Source: JADJPO01 sp963825645 (GTDB lineage: Bacteria > Actinomycetota > Actinomycetes > Actinomycetales > Kineosporiaceae). Taken from it: 64,000 bases of DNA. The position numbers were made by a program, and so were the translations under genes. This document shows, piece by piece, positions 16,155 to 24,255 of this stretch; positions within the stretch are counted from its first letter, which is position 1; the number at the start of each line of letters is the position of its first letter. The notes under the pieces were generated by a model that worked only from the letters and a program-made list of their open reading frames with translations, had not been told where the DNA came from and did no database searches. The stretch covers positions 124,001 to 188,000 of the forward strand of contig CAWGTT010000010.1 of NCBI GenBank assembly GCA_963825645.1, given 5' to 3'.

Positions 16155-16382
16155 ATGGCACAGGTACCGATTCACCTCGCCCGCATGGTGGGCTCGCCGA
16201 AGAAGCAGGACCGACCGGCGTCAGCGCGCTATCCGGCACTGGACGAGGCGCTGAGGGAGACGGCAGCGCGCGCCGCGAAACCGGACCGTACGCCGCCGGT
16301 CCCGAGCACGGTCACGCGGCCCACCGCTGGGCGCCGACGTCCGGGCCTGCTCCGCCTGGTCTGGTGGCGCCGTCCCGCCTGA
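16155..16382 (+). CDS. Small basic hypothetical protein
   Basis: A 75-residue frame with ATG at 16155 and a strong AGGAGGG ribosome site 8 bases before it. The protein is rich in Arg, Pro and Ala, starts MAQVPIHLARMVGSPKK, and ends with a Trp/Arg patch (LRLVWWRRPA). It has no signal peptide, membrane segment or recognised domain. The strong start signal is the main support; codon pattern alone is not decisive in such GC-rich DNA. It stands alone between fetB and a gene remnant. Confidence 0.5.
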   Translation: MAQVPIHLARMVGSPKKQDRPASARYPALDEALRETAARAAKPDRTPPVPSTVTRPTAGRRRPGLLRLVWWRRPA

Positions 16383-16412
16383 GCGCCCGGATCAGCGGTA
16401 GGCACCGGCGAT

Positions 16413-16508
16413 CGACGGTAGGCACCGGCCTGGATCGCGTCGAGCTCGGCGTAGGCGCCGCCAGCGGCGACCAGTTCGTCGTGGGTGCCCACCTCGGCGA
16501 GCCGAGAC
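16413..16508 (-). pseudogene. Remnant of ABC exporter ATPase C-terminus
   Basis: In one minus-strand frame the stretch reads RLAEVGTHDELVAAGGAYAEL. This is the standard end of the nucleotide-binding domain in fused ABC exporters (normally ...GRIVEVGTHDELLAAGGAYARL). There is no Walker A, signature or Walker B upstream: the VOC gene abuts directly at 16509. It is therefore a 3-prime scrap left by deletion or insertion, not a gene. Confidence 0.65.
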
Positions 16509-16910
16509 CTAACGCTCGCGCGAGGAGAGCACACAGAACTCGTTGCCCTCCGGGTCGGCCAGCACGGTCCAGGTGACCTCGGCGCCCTGGCCGACGTCGA
16601 CCCTCGTGGCACCGCGGTCGATCAGGGCGGCGATCTCGGCTTCCCGGTCCTGGGTGACGTGCGGGGCCAGGTCGATGTGCAACCTGTTCTTCACCGTCTT
16701 GCCCTCCGGGACCGGCACGAACACCATGCCCTGCGGCTGGGTGAGCCATTCCTGTGCCGCAACGAGTTCGGCGCTCGCGTGCCGCGGAATGATGACGGCC
16801 TCGTGAGCGTCCTCGTAGACGATCACCCAGTCCAGCGTCTGCGCCCACCAGCGAGCCTGGGCTGCAAGGTCGTGGCAGTCGACCACGACTGTGTACCAGC
16901 GCAGCGTCAT
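16509..16910 (-). CDS. VOC/glyoxalase-like domain protein
   Basis: A 133-residue protein with two beta-alpha-beta-beta-beta units. The first runs WYTVVVDCHDLAAQARWWAQTLDWVIVYED; the second holds NRLHIDLAPHVTQDREAEIAALIDRGATRVDVG and ends LADPEGNEFCVLSSRE. This pattern is the actinobacterial Glyoxalase_6 type. His/Asp and Glu residues for a metal site are present, but many members act as binding or resistance proteins rather than enzymes. It interrupts the ABC remnant at 16413-16508. Confidence 0.83.
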   Translation of the reverse strand: MTLRWYTVVVDCHDLAAQARWWAQTLDWVIVYEDAHEAVIIPRHASAELVAAQEWLTQPQGMVFVPVPEGKTVKNRLHIDLAPHVTQDREAEIAALIDRGATRVDVGQGAEVTWTVLADPEGNEFCVLSSRER

Positions 16911-16955
16911 GCCGCAACCATAAGCCGCAGGCAGCCATCATCGGCGCGCGAACGA

Positions 16956-18662
16956 TCAGCCCGTGTCGGCGAGCGGATCGGCATCGTCGTGAAGCGGGCG
17001 CGGGCGCGAACCGGGACCCTGCGAACCACGGTCGCCCAGTGTCTGACCGAGCCGTCGTGCCCCGTCGACGGCCTGCCAGTAGGTGTTCCGCCGCGGTGTC
17101 CGGCTGGCGTCGAGGGTCGGCGGAGGCACCGCCCACGGAACCCCGTCGATCATCTGAAGCTGCCAATGCCCGGTGTGCACCGCCGTGTGGTGGCTGCTGC
17201 AGAGCATGGCCAGGTTCGTGATGTCGGTTCCACCCCCGTGTCGCCACCACACGACATGGTGAACCTCGCACCACTGCGGCGGAGCCGGGCAGCCGGGCAC
17301 GACACAGCCTCGGTCCCGGGCAACCACGGCCCGACGCTGAGCGGGCGTGGCCAGACGCGTGGCGCGGCCGAGGTTCAGAACGGCACCTGCGTCGTCGAGC
17401 AGGGTGATGTCGAGGACCGCCTCACACAGCAGCCGGCTGCATGTTCCGGGGGCCAACGGCTCGGCATCGCCCAGGTCATCGGCGAGACCCGGTGCCGGCG
17501 TCGTCAAGGGCGTCGCCGACTCGGGATCGCCACGCGCGTGTGCAGGGCCCGATGGTGCGGGAGGCTCGAGAGGCAGACCGCTTTCGTCCACGGCGGCTGG
17601 CTGAGCGCGCCGAGCCGCCTCGACCTGCTCGAGCGTGGCAAGCACATGGATGTGCGTCGTGACGCCACCGACCGTCCCGCCGGACGGCGAACGACCGTCG
17701 TCGGCGAGCACGCCGCGGGCCAGGTCCACCAGCGCGTCGGCGCGTCGCTGGCCAGGGGTGCGGTCGTCGACGATCGGCTCCGGCTCGGCCGCTTCCGGGG
17801 TCGTCACGTCGTCCGGCACCTGACCGGACCCGGAGCGTGTCAACCCCTGCGTCACGAGCGCGTCGATCGCCGCGCGGAGCACACTTCCCGCCGCCGGGTC
17901 GAGCGCGAACCGCCCGATGAGCATTCCGGTGCTGTCTCGGTGATACGTCAGGTCCCGCCGCTGGTGCGCCTGCGGGTCGTACCGGTCCGCGCCTGCGGGG
18001 TCGAGCGCCTCCAGCAGCTGGCGCCCGAGGCGGGCCGTCTGTCGCGGTGAGAGCCGGCGGGCGTGCTCGGCCAGGAAGGCGTCCACGCGGGCCGCACCGG
18101 ACCAACCTTCGTCATCGATCCGAGCGAGCAGGCGATGCGGGATCTGCGCCAAACATGACTGCGCGGCGTCCACGTGGGCTCGGGTCACTTCTCCCGCGGC
18201 CAGCGCCGCCCCGACCCGCGGCAGCCCAGTGCTGTCCGGCCCCACCCGAGGATCGGCGGCCCCGTCGGGCTCCTCCGGGACGACGCCAGACCCGTCCGTC
18301 GCGACCGCCCGGGCCACCAGGACGTCCCGCCGGGCCTGTCCCGCGTCCAGTCCGCAGGCGTGCACCAGCAGCGTTCGTGCGGCGGCCCCCGCTGAGGTGC
18401 TGGCACCCACCGCGGTGGGCGCGTCGGGCCGGGCGTCGAACCGTTCCAATACGTGCAGGTAGGCCGCCTCCAGCCGGGCCCGCGCCCGAACCAGGTCGGT
18501 CAGGACCTGTACATGCTCACCGGCCGACCAGACAGAAGTCTTCGCCGACTGCAGGACGTGAACGTCGGTGTCCAGGCACGCCAGCGCTGCCGACGACGGG
18601 TCGACCGGGTGGCACGCATCGTCGCCGCAGCCGGCGTCACGGGGCCTGGGCTCGTCGTCCAT
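16956..18662 (-). CDS. DUF222/13E12-type HNH endonuclease domain protein
   Basis: About 568 residues. The N-terminal helical DUF222 region (roughly residues 40-330) includes VRARARLEAAYLHVLERFDARPDA and LSPRQTARLGRQLLEAL. Near the C-terminus lies an HNH motif with paired Cys (CVVPGCPAPPQWCEVHH ... GGGTDITNLAMLCSSHH). Such genes are abundant in mycobacteria and other actinomycetes (13E12 family) and often occur as dispersed, mobile-looking copies; their cellular role is unclear. The ATG at 18662 is chosen because sequence before it is unconserved in style and would run into the LysR gene; 18702 is an alternative. The linker at 440-470 is Pro/Ala-rich. Confidence 0.8.
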   Translation of the reverse strand: MDDEPRPRDAGCGDDACHPVDPSSAALACLDTDVHVLQSAKTSVWSAGEHVQVLTDLVRARARLEAAYLHVLERFDARPDAPTAVGASTSAGAAARTLLVHACGLDAGQARRDVLVARAVATDGSGVVPEEPDGAADPRVGPDSTGLPRVGAALAAGEVTRAHVDAAQSCLAQIPHRLLARIDDEGWSGAARVDAFLAEHARRLSPRQTARLGRQLLEALDPAGADRYDPQAHQRRDLTYHRDSTGMLIGRFALDPAAGSVLRAAIDALVTQGLTRSGSGQVPDDVTTPEAAEPEPIVDDRTPGQRRADALVDLARGVLADDGRSPSGGTVGGVTTHIHVLATLEQVEAARRAQPAAVDESGLPLEPPAPSGPAHARGDPESATPLTTPAPGLADDLGDAEPLAPGTCSRLLCEAVLDITLLDDAGAVLNLGRATRLATPAQRRAVVARDRGCVVPGCPAPPQWCEVHHVVWWRHGGGTDITNLAMLCSSHHTAVHTGHWQLQMIDGVPWAVPPPTLDASRTPRRNTYWQAVDGARRLGQTLGDRGSQGPGSRPRPLHDDADPLADTG

Positions 18663-18888
18663 GGCAGAGACGCTATCTGCACCCACCGACAGTTCAGGTC
18701 GCATGCCGGTGGCCGAAACTCGTTTTCCAGCAGTCGATTCCGTCGTCGCTCGACCCCTGTCTGGGGACGCGACATCGCCGATGTCTCGTCCACAGGGGCA
18801 GCCGGCTACCCGGTCGGTCGATCGCCCGAGCTGCCGGACGACGCGGGGGCCGGACGACGCGGGGTGGCCCGGGGGGCCACCACAACCA

Positions 18889-19794
18889 TCATGGCGAGCC
18901 CGGCCCACGTCGTGACTCGGACAGCAGCCGGCGCACCAGCGCGGCGGTCGCGGGCACGCCGTCGGCGCCCTCGCGGTGAAGCAGTCCGAGGATTCGGTGA
19001 CCCCATGCAGCAGAGCTGCGGACCGTCACGTCGGGGTGCCGGTAGGCCTCGATCGCCGAGTGCGGGAGCAGCGTGACACCGAGCCCGACGGCCACGAGGT
19101 TCTGCACCACCACGTAGTCGTCGCTCACATGGCGCACGTCGGGCGTGAACCCGGCGTCGGCGCACAGGCGGATGGCGTGGGCGCGACAACGCGTACAGCC
19201 CACGATCCAGTGCTCGCCGGCCAGGTCGGCCAGGTCCACCCGCCAGCGCCCGGCCGAGCGGTGGCCGGGCGGCACCACCAGGTGGACCGGTTCTCGGCGG
19301 ATCTGCCGCCACCGCATTCCGGGCCCCGGGTCGACCTCCTCGTCGTCGTACCCGAAGACGAGCGCGAGGTCGACTTCGCCCGCGGCCAGCAGAGCCGCCG
19401 CCTCCGGCGGCTCCGCCTCGGTCAGCGTCACATCGACGTCGGGATGGTCGCGCCCCAGCGCAGCGACCGCCTGCGGGACCAGCGTGGCGGCGGCCGAGGG
19501 GAACGCCGCCAGCCGGACAGCGCCGCGGCGCAGGTCGGACAGGGCGGCGAGCTCCTCGGCTGCCATGTGGAGTTGGCTCGCGACCGTGTCGGCACGGGCG
19601 AGCAGCACCCGGCCGGGCTCGGTGAGCTCGACTCCGCCTGCCCCGCGCAGCAGCAAGGCGCTGCCCGCCTCCCGCTCCAGCGCGCGCAGGTGCTGGCTGA
19701 CCGCTGGCTGGGTCCAGCCGAGTCCGCGCGCAGCGGCGCTGATCGAGCCCGCCCGGGCCACCTCGCGGAAGATGAGAACGCGCTTCGGGTCCAC
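18889..19794 (-). CDS. LysR family transcriptional regulator
   Basis: A 301-residue LTTR. The N-terminal winged HTH is RVLIFREVARAGSISAAARGLGWTQPAVSQHLRALEREAG (about residues 5-44). The effector domain follows from about 90, with VRLAAFPSAAATLVPQAVAAL and LHREG near the end. GTG at 19794 gives the family length; the frame stays open upstream but without homology. It is divergent from the racemase gene, and the shared 85-base gap holds a T-N11-A site, so it likely controls the racemase and itself. It could also regulate an unlinked amino-acid gene. Confidence 0.85.
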   Translation of the reverse strand: MDPKRVLIFREVARAGSISAAARGLGWTQPAVSQHLRALEREAGSALLLRGAGGVELTEPGRVLLARADTVASQLHMAAEELAALSDLRRGAVRLAAFPSAAATLVPQAVAALGRDHPDVDVTLTEAEPPEAAALLAAGEVDLALVFGYDDEEVDPGPGMRWRQIRREPVHLVVPPGHRSAGRWRVDLADLAGEHWIVGCTRCRAHAIRLCADAGFTPDVRHVSDDYVVVQNLVAVGLGVTLLPHSAIEAYRHPDVTVRSSAAWGHRILGLLHREGADGVPATAALVRRLLSESRRGPGSP

Positions 19795-19803
19795 GACCTC
19801 AGA

Positions 19804-19822
19804 CCATAAACCCACCTTATGG
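19804..19822. promoter_or_regulatory. LysR-type T-N11-A operator
   Basis: Arms CCATAA and TTATGG are perfect reverse complements with a 7-base spacer and contain the T-N11-A core of LTTR sites. The site is 9 bases from the LysR start and 57 bases before the racemase start. That placement fits autoregulation plus control of the divergent gene. Confidence 0.7.
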
Positions 19823-19879
19823 GCTGCCGTAGGAGAACGGGTCTTCCTTGGATCGCCGACCCAAGGGGACCATGGACCC

Positions 19880-20647
19880 GTGAAGACGATCGGACTCATC
19901 GGCGGGCTGTCCTGGTACTCGACGGCGCAGTACTACCGCGTCCTCAACGAGGAGGTGCACAGGCGCCTCGGCGGGCACTCCTCGGCGCTGGTCGCGCTTC
20001 AGTCTCTGGACTTCGAACAGGTGCGGGCCTTGCAGCTCGTCGGCGACTGGGCGGGAGCAGGCCGACTTCTCGCCGAGGCCGGCCGACGCTGCGAAGCGGG
20101 CGGGGCGGACGTCGTGCTCATCTGCTCCAACCTGATGCACCGCGTGGCCGACGACGTGCAGGCCGCCATCGACGTCCCGTTGCTGCACATCGCCGACGCG
20201 ATCGCCGATCGCGCCAAGACATCCGGCTGGTCACGGCTGGGGGTTCTCGGCGCCCGCTGGGTGATGGAGGAGGACTTCTACGTCGGCCGGCTGGGCGCGG
20301 CCGGCCTCGACGTGCTGGTCCCCGCCTCCGACGACCGGACGACGGTCGACCGGGTGATCTTCGACGAGCTCACCCAGGGCCGCCTCGAGCCACGCTCGCG
20401 GGGGGCGTACGTCGCGATCATCGATCGGCTCGCCCACGCCGGGGCCCAGGCCGTCGTGCTCGGCTGCACCGAGATCGAGCTGCTCATCACGCCCGAGGAC
20501 TGCCCGCTGCCCCTGCTCGACTCGATGCGCACGCACGCTGAGGCCGCGGTGGACCTGGCACTCGGCGCATCGGTCAACGTCGAGGTTGCGCACGAGATGG
20601 CGACGCTCACGGATCGAAGGGCCCGCCGGTCAGCGTCTCGCTCGTGA
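19880..20647 (+). CDS. Aspartate/glutamate racemase family protein
   Basis: A 255-residue PLP-independent racemase-fold protein. KTIGLIGGLSWYSTAQYYRVLNEEV opens the first lobe. The two catalytic Cys positions are C in VLICSNLMHRVADDV (about residue 82) and C in VLGCTEIELLI (about 196). The first motif reads CSNLMH rather than the more common CTNTMH. It interconverts L- and D-amino acids, most likely aspartate in this subgroup. The GTG at 19880 starts exactly at the conserved first strand, with AAGGGGA upstream. Its 3-prime end overlaps the convergent trmL by 41 bases. Confidence 0.85.
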   Translation: MKTIGLIGGLSWYSTAQYYRVLNEEVHRRLGGHSSALVALQSLDFEQVRALQLVGDWAGAGRLLAEAGRRCEAGGADVVLICSNLMHRVADDVQAAIDVPLLHIADAIADRAKTSGWSRLGVLGARWVMEEDFYVGRLGAAGLDVLVPASDDRTTVDRVIFDELTQGRLEPRSRGAYVAIIDRLAHAGAQAVVLGCTEIELLITPEDCPLPLLDSMRTHAEAAVDLALGASVNVEVAHEMATLTDRRARRSASRS

Positions 20648-21140
20648 GGCCGACACCCGGATGCGGCGCGAGAGGATCGGCGGCACCAGTGAACCCGGAC
20701 TGTCGCCATACCTCGTACACCACGATGGCGACGGCGTTGGCCAGGTTCAGGCTGCGGTTGCCCGGTCGCATCGGCAGGTGCAGCTCGGTGAACGGTGCCA
20801 GGCCGTCCAGCTGCGCCCGGCTGAGGCCTGTCCGCTCGGCACCGAAGACCAGCACGTCGTCGGGGGTGAACATCACGCGGTCATAGCGGGTGGCCGCCGT
20901 GGTGCGGAAGGCGAACCGGCGCCGATGCAGGCCGATCGTCGCCAGACAGGCCGGCAGCGTCGCGTGCACGGTGACGCTGGCCAGGTCGTGGTAGTCCAGT
21001 CCGGCCCGTTTCAGCAACCGATCGTCCATCGAGAAGCCCAGTGGCTGGACCAGATGCAGCGCGGCGGCGGTGTTGGCGCACAGCCGGATGACATTGCCGG
21101 TGTTGGTCGCGATCTCGGGGGAGACCAGGACGACGTCCAT
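20607..21140 (-). CDS. trmL: tRNA (cytidine(34)-2'-O)-methyltransferase
   Basis: A 177-residue SPOUT enzyme. The N-terminal signature is VLVSPEIATNTGNVIRLCANT; the deep-knot SAM site is VLVFGAERTGLS plus LPMRPGNRSLNLANAVAIVVYE. TrmL methylates the ribose of the wobble base of tRNA-Leu isoacceptors as a dimer. The start ATG at 21140 shares its A with the stop of the upstream tetR (TGATG), so the two are translationally coupled. That is odd company for a housekeeping tRNA enzyme. Confidence 0.9.
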   Translation of the reverse strand: MDVVLVSPEIATNTGNVIRLCANTAAALHLVQPLGFSMDDRLLKRAGLDYHDLASVTVHATLPACLATIGLHRRRFAFRTTAATRYDRVMFTPDDVLVFGAERTGLSRAQLDGLAPFTELHLPMRPGNRSLNLANAVAIVVYEVWRQSGFTGAADPLAPHPGVGLTSETLTGGPFDP

Positions 21141-21754
21141 CACCCGTCACGCCCTCGCCGCACATGATCTGCTGGGACGGTCAACAAGGGGATGGTGATC
21201 TCGTCGACCAGGCTCACCACGAAGTCATCCTCCACCGGCGCCCCGTGGGTGAGTAGGTGGTGCTGGAGCAGCGCGGCCGGCGCCTGCAACCGGACGAGGG
21301 GCGGTTCGGGTTCGACCGGTTCGCCGCGCTCCACCGCACGCCGGACGATCTCGCGCAGCATCCGCACGCTGTTCCCCTTGGACAGCTGAGCGACCCGAGC
21401 GACGTCGTCCCGGCCGAGCGACTCGGAGATGATCCCGCGCAGGGCTTCGCCGGCCGGTCCGGACATCTGCGCGGCCATATGGCGCATCAGGGCGAGCAGA
21501 TCCTCGCGCAGCGTGGTGGGCTCCGGCAGTACCGGTGCCTCGCCGACCAGCCGGTATGCCGCCTCCATGGCGAGCTCGAGCCGGCCGGGCCAGCGCCGGT
21601 AGACCGAGATCTTGCCGGCCCCGGCCCGGCGCGCCACGGAGTCCATCGTCATCGCGGCGAAGCCGACCTCGCGCAGCTCGTCGATGGCAGCGGCCATGAT
21701 CGCGTCCTCCAGCGCGCCTCCACGACGTCGCGGCCTGTTGCGGTGGTCAGCCAC
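21140..21754 (-). CDS. TetR family transcriptional regulator
   Basis: A 204-residue regulator. The HTH lies at about residues 14-60 (AIMAAAIDELREVGFAAMTMDSVARRAGAGKISVYRRW). The C-terminal domain belongs to the TetR_C_16/33-like Pro-Glu-rich group. The GTG at 21754 overlaps the end of the PEP-synthase-like gene by 8 bases, so it is the second gene of that operon. It probably represses the operon and the divergent MFS gene through the site at 24230-24246 (inference). Confidence 0.85.
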   Translation of the reverse strand: MADHRNRPRRRGGALEDAIMAAAIDELREVGFAAMTMDSVARRAGAGKISVYRRWPGRLELAMEAAYRLVGEAPVLPEPTTLREDLLALMRHMAAQMSGPAGEALRGIISESLGRDDVARVAQLSKGNSVRMLREIVRRAVERGEPVEPEPPLVRLQAPAALLQHHLLTHGAPVEDDFVVSLVDEITIPLLTVPADHVRRGRDG

Positions 21755-24212
21755 GCGACCCGTCCTCGCCGTCCACGGGCAGGACGACGCCGCGGTCGCC
21801 GTCCACGAGAACTCGCCTGCCGTCGGTGAGCACGGTGGTCCCGTCCCCGCAGCCCATGACGGCGGGGATGCCGTACTCGCGGGCGACGATCGCCGCGTGC
21901 GAGGCGAGCCCGCCGTTGTCGACGACCACGGCGGCGGCCCGTGCGAAGAGTGGCGTCCAGGACGGGTTCGTCGCGGGGCAGACCAGAACATCGCCGGTCC
22001 GCAGCAGGCCGAACTCCTCAGGGGTACGCACCAAGCGTGCAGGTCCGCTGGCCCGGCCACCGCCGCCGCCGACGCCGCTGACGAGGGCGTTCGGGTCCAC
22101 GGTCCGGGCGGGGTAGAGCGTTGCCGTGGCGATCATCGGAGAGCCGGCGAGCTCGGCGTACGCGGCGCGCCGCCGACGCACGCTTTGGCCGAGCCGGGCG
22201 CCGGGCGACACCTCCGCCGGGTCACGCAGCGCGCTCACCTCCGGCCAGGTGAGGTACCAGACGTCCTCAGGATCCTGTAGCGCCCCGGCCGCAGCCAGGC
22301 GGGTGCCGATCTCTACGACGGTGCGGTGCACGATGGGCATCAGCCGGGTCGCCTCGAAGTGGGTGTCCTCGCGCAAGGCGATGCCGGCGGCCGCCTTGGC
22401 CACCAGACGCCGGACCCGGCTGTCCAGACGAAGGCGTCGGACCACCGGGTGGGCGAGCACCCGGTCGAGAGCGACCTGCGAGACCGATGCGCCCGGCTCG
22501 GTCGCGCGCTCATCGACCAGTACGCCCACCAGCGTGAGGACGGTCGCCGGGGAGCCCACCCAGGTGGGGTCGCGGAGCAGCAGGATACTCGTCGACTCGC
22601 GGTGCCCGAAGCGGTCAAGGAAGCCCGCGAACTGCTGCCTGAAACCCGCTGCCGCCGAATCGGTCTCGACGAATCGTCGCAGCTCTTCGCCCCTCAGGTC
22701 GGCGAAGGCACGGATCAGCTGGTCGTCCTCACGGACCTGCCGGGCGAGGTCGGCGAGCTCGGCGTTCGCCTCCCCGGTGATCGTGGGTGCATCGATGATC
22801 AGGTCCTTGAAGAGCTCCTCGAGCCGCAGAACCTTCAGCAGCAGGCGGAGCCGCGCGAGCGCGCCGCCCGCCGACGGCAGATACGCCACCCGCAGGTCGG
22901 TGACCAGGTCGGTCAGACGCGCTGCGGCCGTGGGGATCCCGACCAGCTCGGTCCAGGTCGTCGTCGTGACGTCGGTGGCACCGAGCTGGGATGCCTCCGC
23001 GCGGTAGCGTTTCTGGAGGGGGTCGTCGGCCCAGCCTGTCGGGTTGTGGCCCATCCGGGAGATCGAGCGCGCCACCTTGATCGGGACCTTCACGGTGAGC
23101 CGTGGCCGGGGCGGGACGTACGACTGCACGACCCCGTCCTGCGCCAGGAGGATGTCGTCGAAGTCGACGGATACGCCGAACAGGTCCGATGCCATGCCCA
23201 CGACGAGAGGACCGATGTTCAGCCTGATCCAGACGGTCAGCTCCATCGGGTAGGGGCGGCGGGGCAGCAGTTCGAGGATCACCGGCCCGAAGAAGCGCTG
23301 AATGCGGGTCAGTGGTACTGGCGCGGGCGGTAGCGCCGTCATCGGACGGGCCTGAAGGATCGCGACATCGCCTCCGGTGAGGGCCCATTCGATGTCCTGC
23401 GGTCGGCCGAAGTGCGCGGCGATGCGCCGTCCCAGCTCGGCGAGGCGCGCCAGGTCGGCATCGTCGACCGGGTCGACATCGGCCGCTGCGTCCCCGGCCG
23501 GTACGGTCTCGGTCCCGCCCGTGGCGCTCGCCCTGATCACCGTCTCGCGCCGGCCCGCTCGGCGCTCGACGAACCTGTCCTGCGCGTCGAGAACGGCATG
23601 GTCGGGCGTGACCAGCCCGGCCACGACAACCTCGCCGAGCCCGGGGTTGGAGTCGATGACCACTTGGTCGCGGGCGCCGGTGACCGGGTTGGCGGTGAAC
23701 ATGACACCGGCGTGCTCGGCCGGCACGAGGCGCTGCACGACGACGGCGATGGCCACCGTGGCCGGGTCGATGCCGAGCCGCTGCCGATAAGAGATCGCCC
23801 GTTCGGTCCACAACGAGGCCCAGCACTGTCGGACGGCGTCGAGAAGCTCTTCCTCGCCGACCACGCCGAGGAAGGTGTCCTGCTGACCCGCGAAGGCGGC
23901 ACCCGGCAGATCTTCGGCGGTCGCGCTGGACCGGACCGCGACCGGCCCGCCCCCCAGCTCGGCGTAGCCGGCCAGGACCGCGGCCCGCACCTGCGGCGGC
24001 ACGCTGACCGACAGGACAGCCTCCCGGGTCGGGACCGCCTGGGCGGCGAGACCGGCGATCGCCTGCAGATAGGCCTCGGTGGTCACCACGAAGCCGGCCG
24101 GGACGTCGAACCCTGCGCTGACGAGCTCGCCGAGGTTGGCCCCCTTGCCGCCCGCCGTGGTCAGGTCGGCGGCGCTCACACGGTCCAGATTCAGGCACCA
24201 GGTCGGAGACAT
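21747..24212 (-). CDS. PEP synthase/rifampin phosphotransferase-like enzyme
   Basis: 821 residues in the order ATP-grasp domain (about 1-310; GGKGANLGELVSAGFDVPAGF, VAVRSSATAEDLPGAAFAGQQDT, DIEWALTGG), a helical middle domain (about 315-700) and a swivelling phospho-His domain (about 720-815; GGLASHAAIVAREYGIPAVMG). The His in ASHA is the phosphorylated residue. This three-part order without a C-terminal PEP TIM barrel matches rifampin phosphotransferase (Rph) and related ATP-dependent phosphotransferases, not true PEP synthase. Linkage to a TetR gene and a divergent MFS pump supports a drug-modification role (inference). ATG at 24212 is preferred to an upstream TTG. Confidence 0.8.
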   Translation of the reverse strand: MSPTWCLNLDRVSAADLTTAGGKGANLGELVSAGFDVPAGFVVTTEAYLQAIAGLAAQAVPTREAVLSVSVPPQVRAAVLAGYAELGGGPVAVRSSATAEDLPGAAFAGQQDTFLGVVGEEELLDAVRQCWASLWTERAISYRQRLGIDPATVAIAVVVQRLVPAEHAGVMFTANPVTGARDQVVIDSNPGLGEVVVAGLVTPDHAVLDAQDRFVERRAGRRETVIRASATGGTETVPAGDAAADVDPVDDADLARLAELGRRIAAHFGRPQDIEWALTGGDVAILQARPMTALPPAPVPLTRIQRFFGPVILELLPRRPYPMELTVWIRLNIGPLVVGMASDLFGVSVDFDDILLAQDGVVQSYVPPRPRLTVKVPIKVARSISRMGHNPTGWADDPLQKRYRAEASQLGATDVTTTTWTELVGIPTAAARLTDLVTDLRVAYLPSAGGALARLRLLLKVLRLEELFKDLIIDAPTITGEANAELADLARQVREDDQLIRAFADLRGEELRRFVETDSAAAGFRQQFAGFLDRFGHRESTSILLLRDPTWVGSPATVLTLVGVLVDERATEPGASVSQVALDRVLAHPVVRRLRLDSRVRRLVAKAAAGIALREDTHFEATRLMPIVHRTVVEIGTRLAAAGALQDPEDVWYLTWPEVSALRDPAEVSPGARLGQSVRRRRAAYAELAGSPMIATATLYPARTVDPNALVSGVGGGGGRASGPARLVRTPEEFGLLRTGDVLVCPATNPSWTPLFARAAAVVVDNGGLASHAAIVAREYGIPAVMGCGDGTTVLTDGRRVLVDGDRGVVLPVDGEDGSRG

Positions 24213-24229
24213 GACCCCATTCAACAATA

Positions 24230-24246
24230 GTGAACGCGCCGTTTAC
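24230..24246. promoter_or_regulatory. Operator-like inverted repeat in the phosphotransferase/MFS divergent promoter
   Basis: Arms GTGAACG and CGTTTAC (one mismatch) flank CGC, inside a 43-base gap between two divergent genes. With so little room the site must overlap both promoters, so one bound TetR dimer could silence both. Confidence 0.6.
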
Positions 24247-24255
24247 AATGGCGCG

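Noticed and set aside
15948..16175. A 75-codon minus-strand frame with a CPACF motif
   Set aside because: No ribosome site, overlaps fetB and the well-signalled small plus-strand gene, and lacks a second metal-binding pair.
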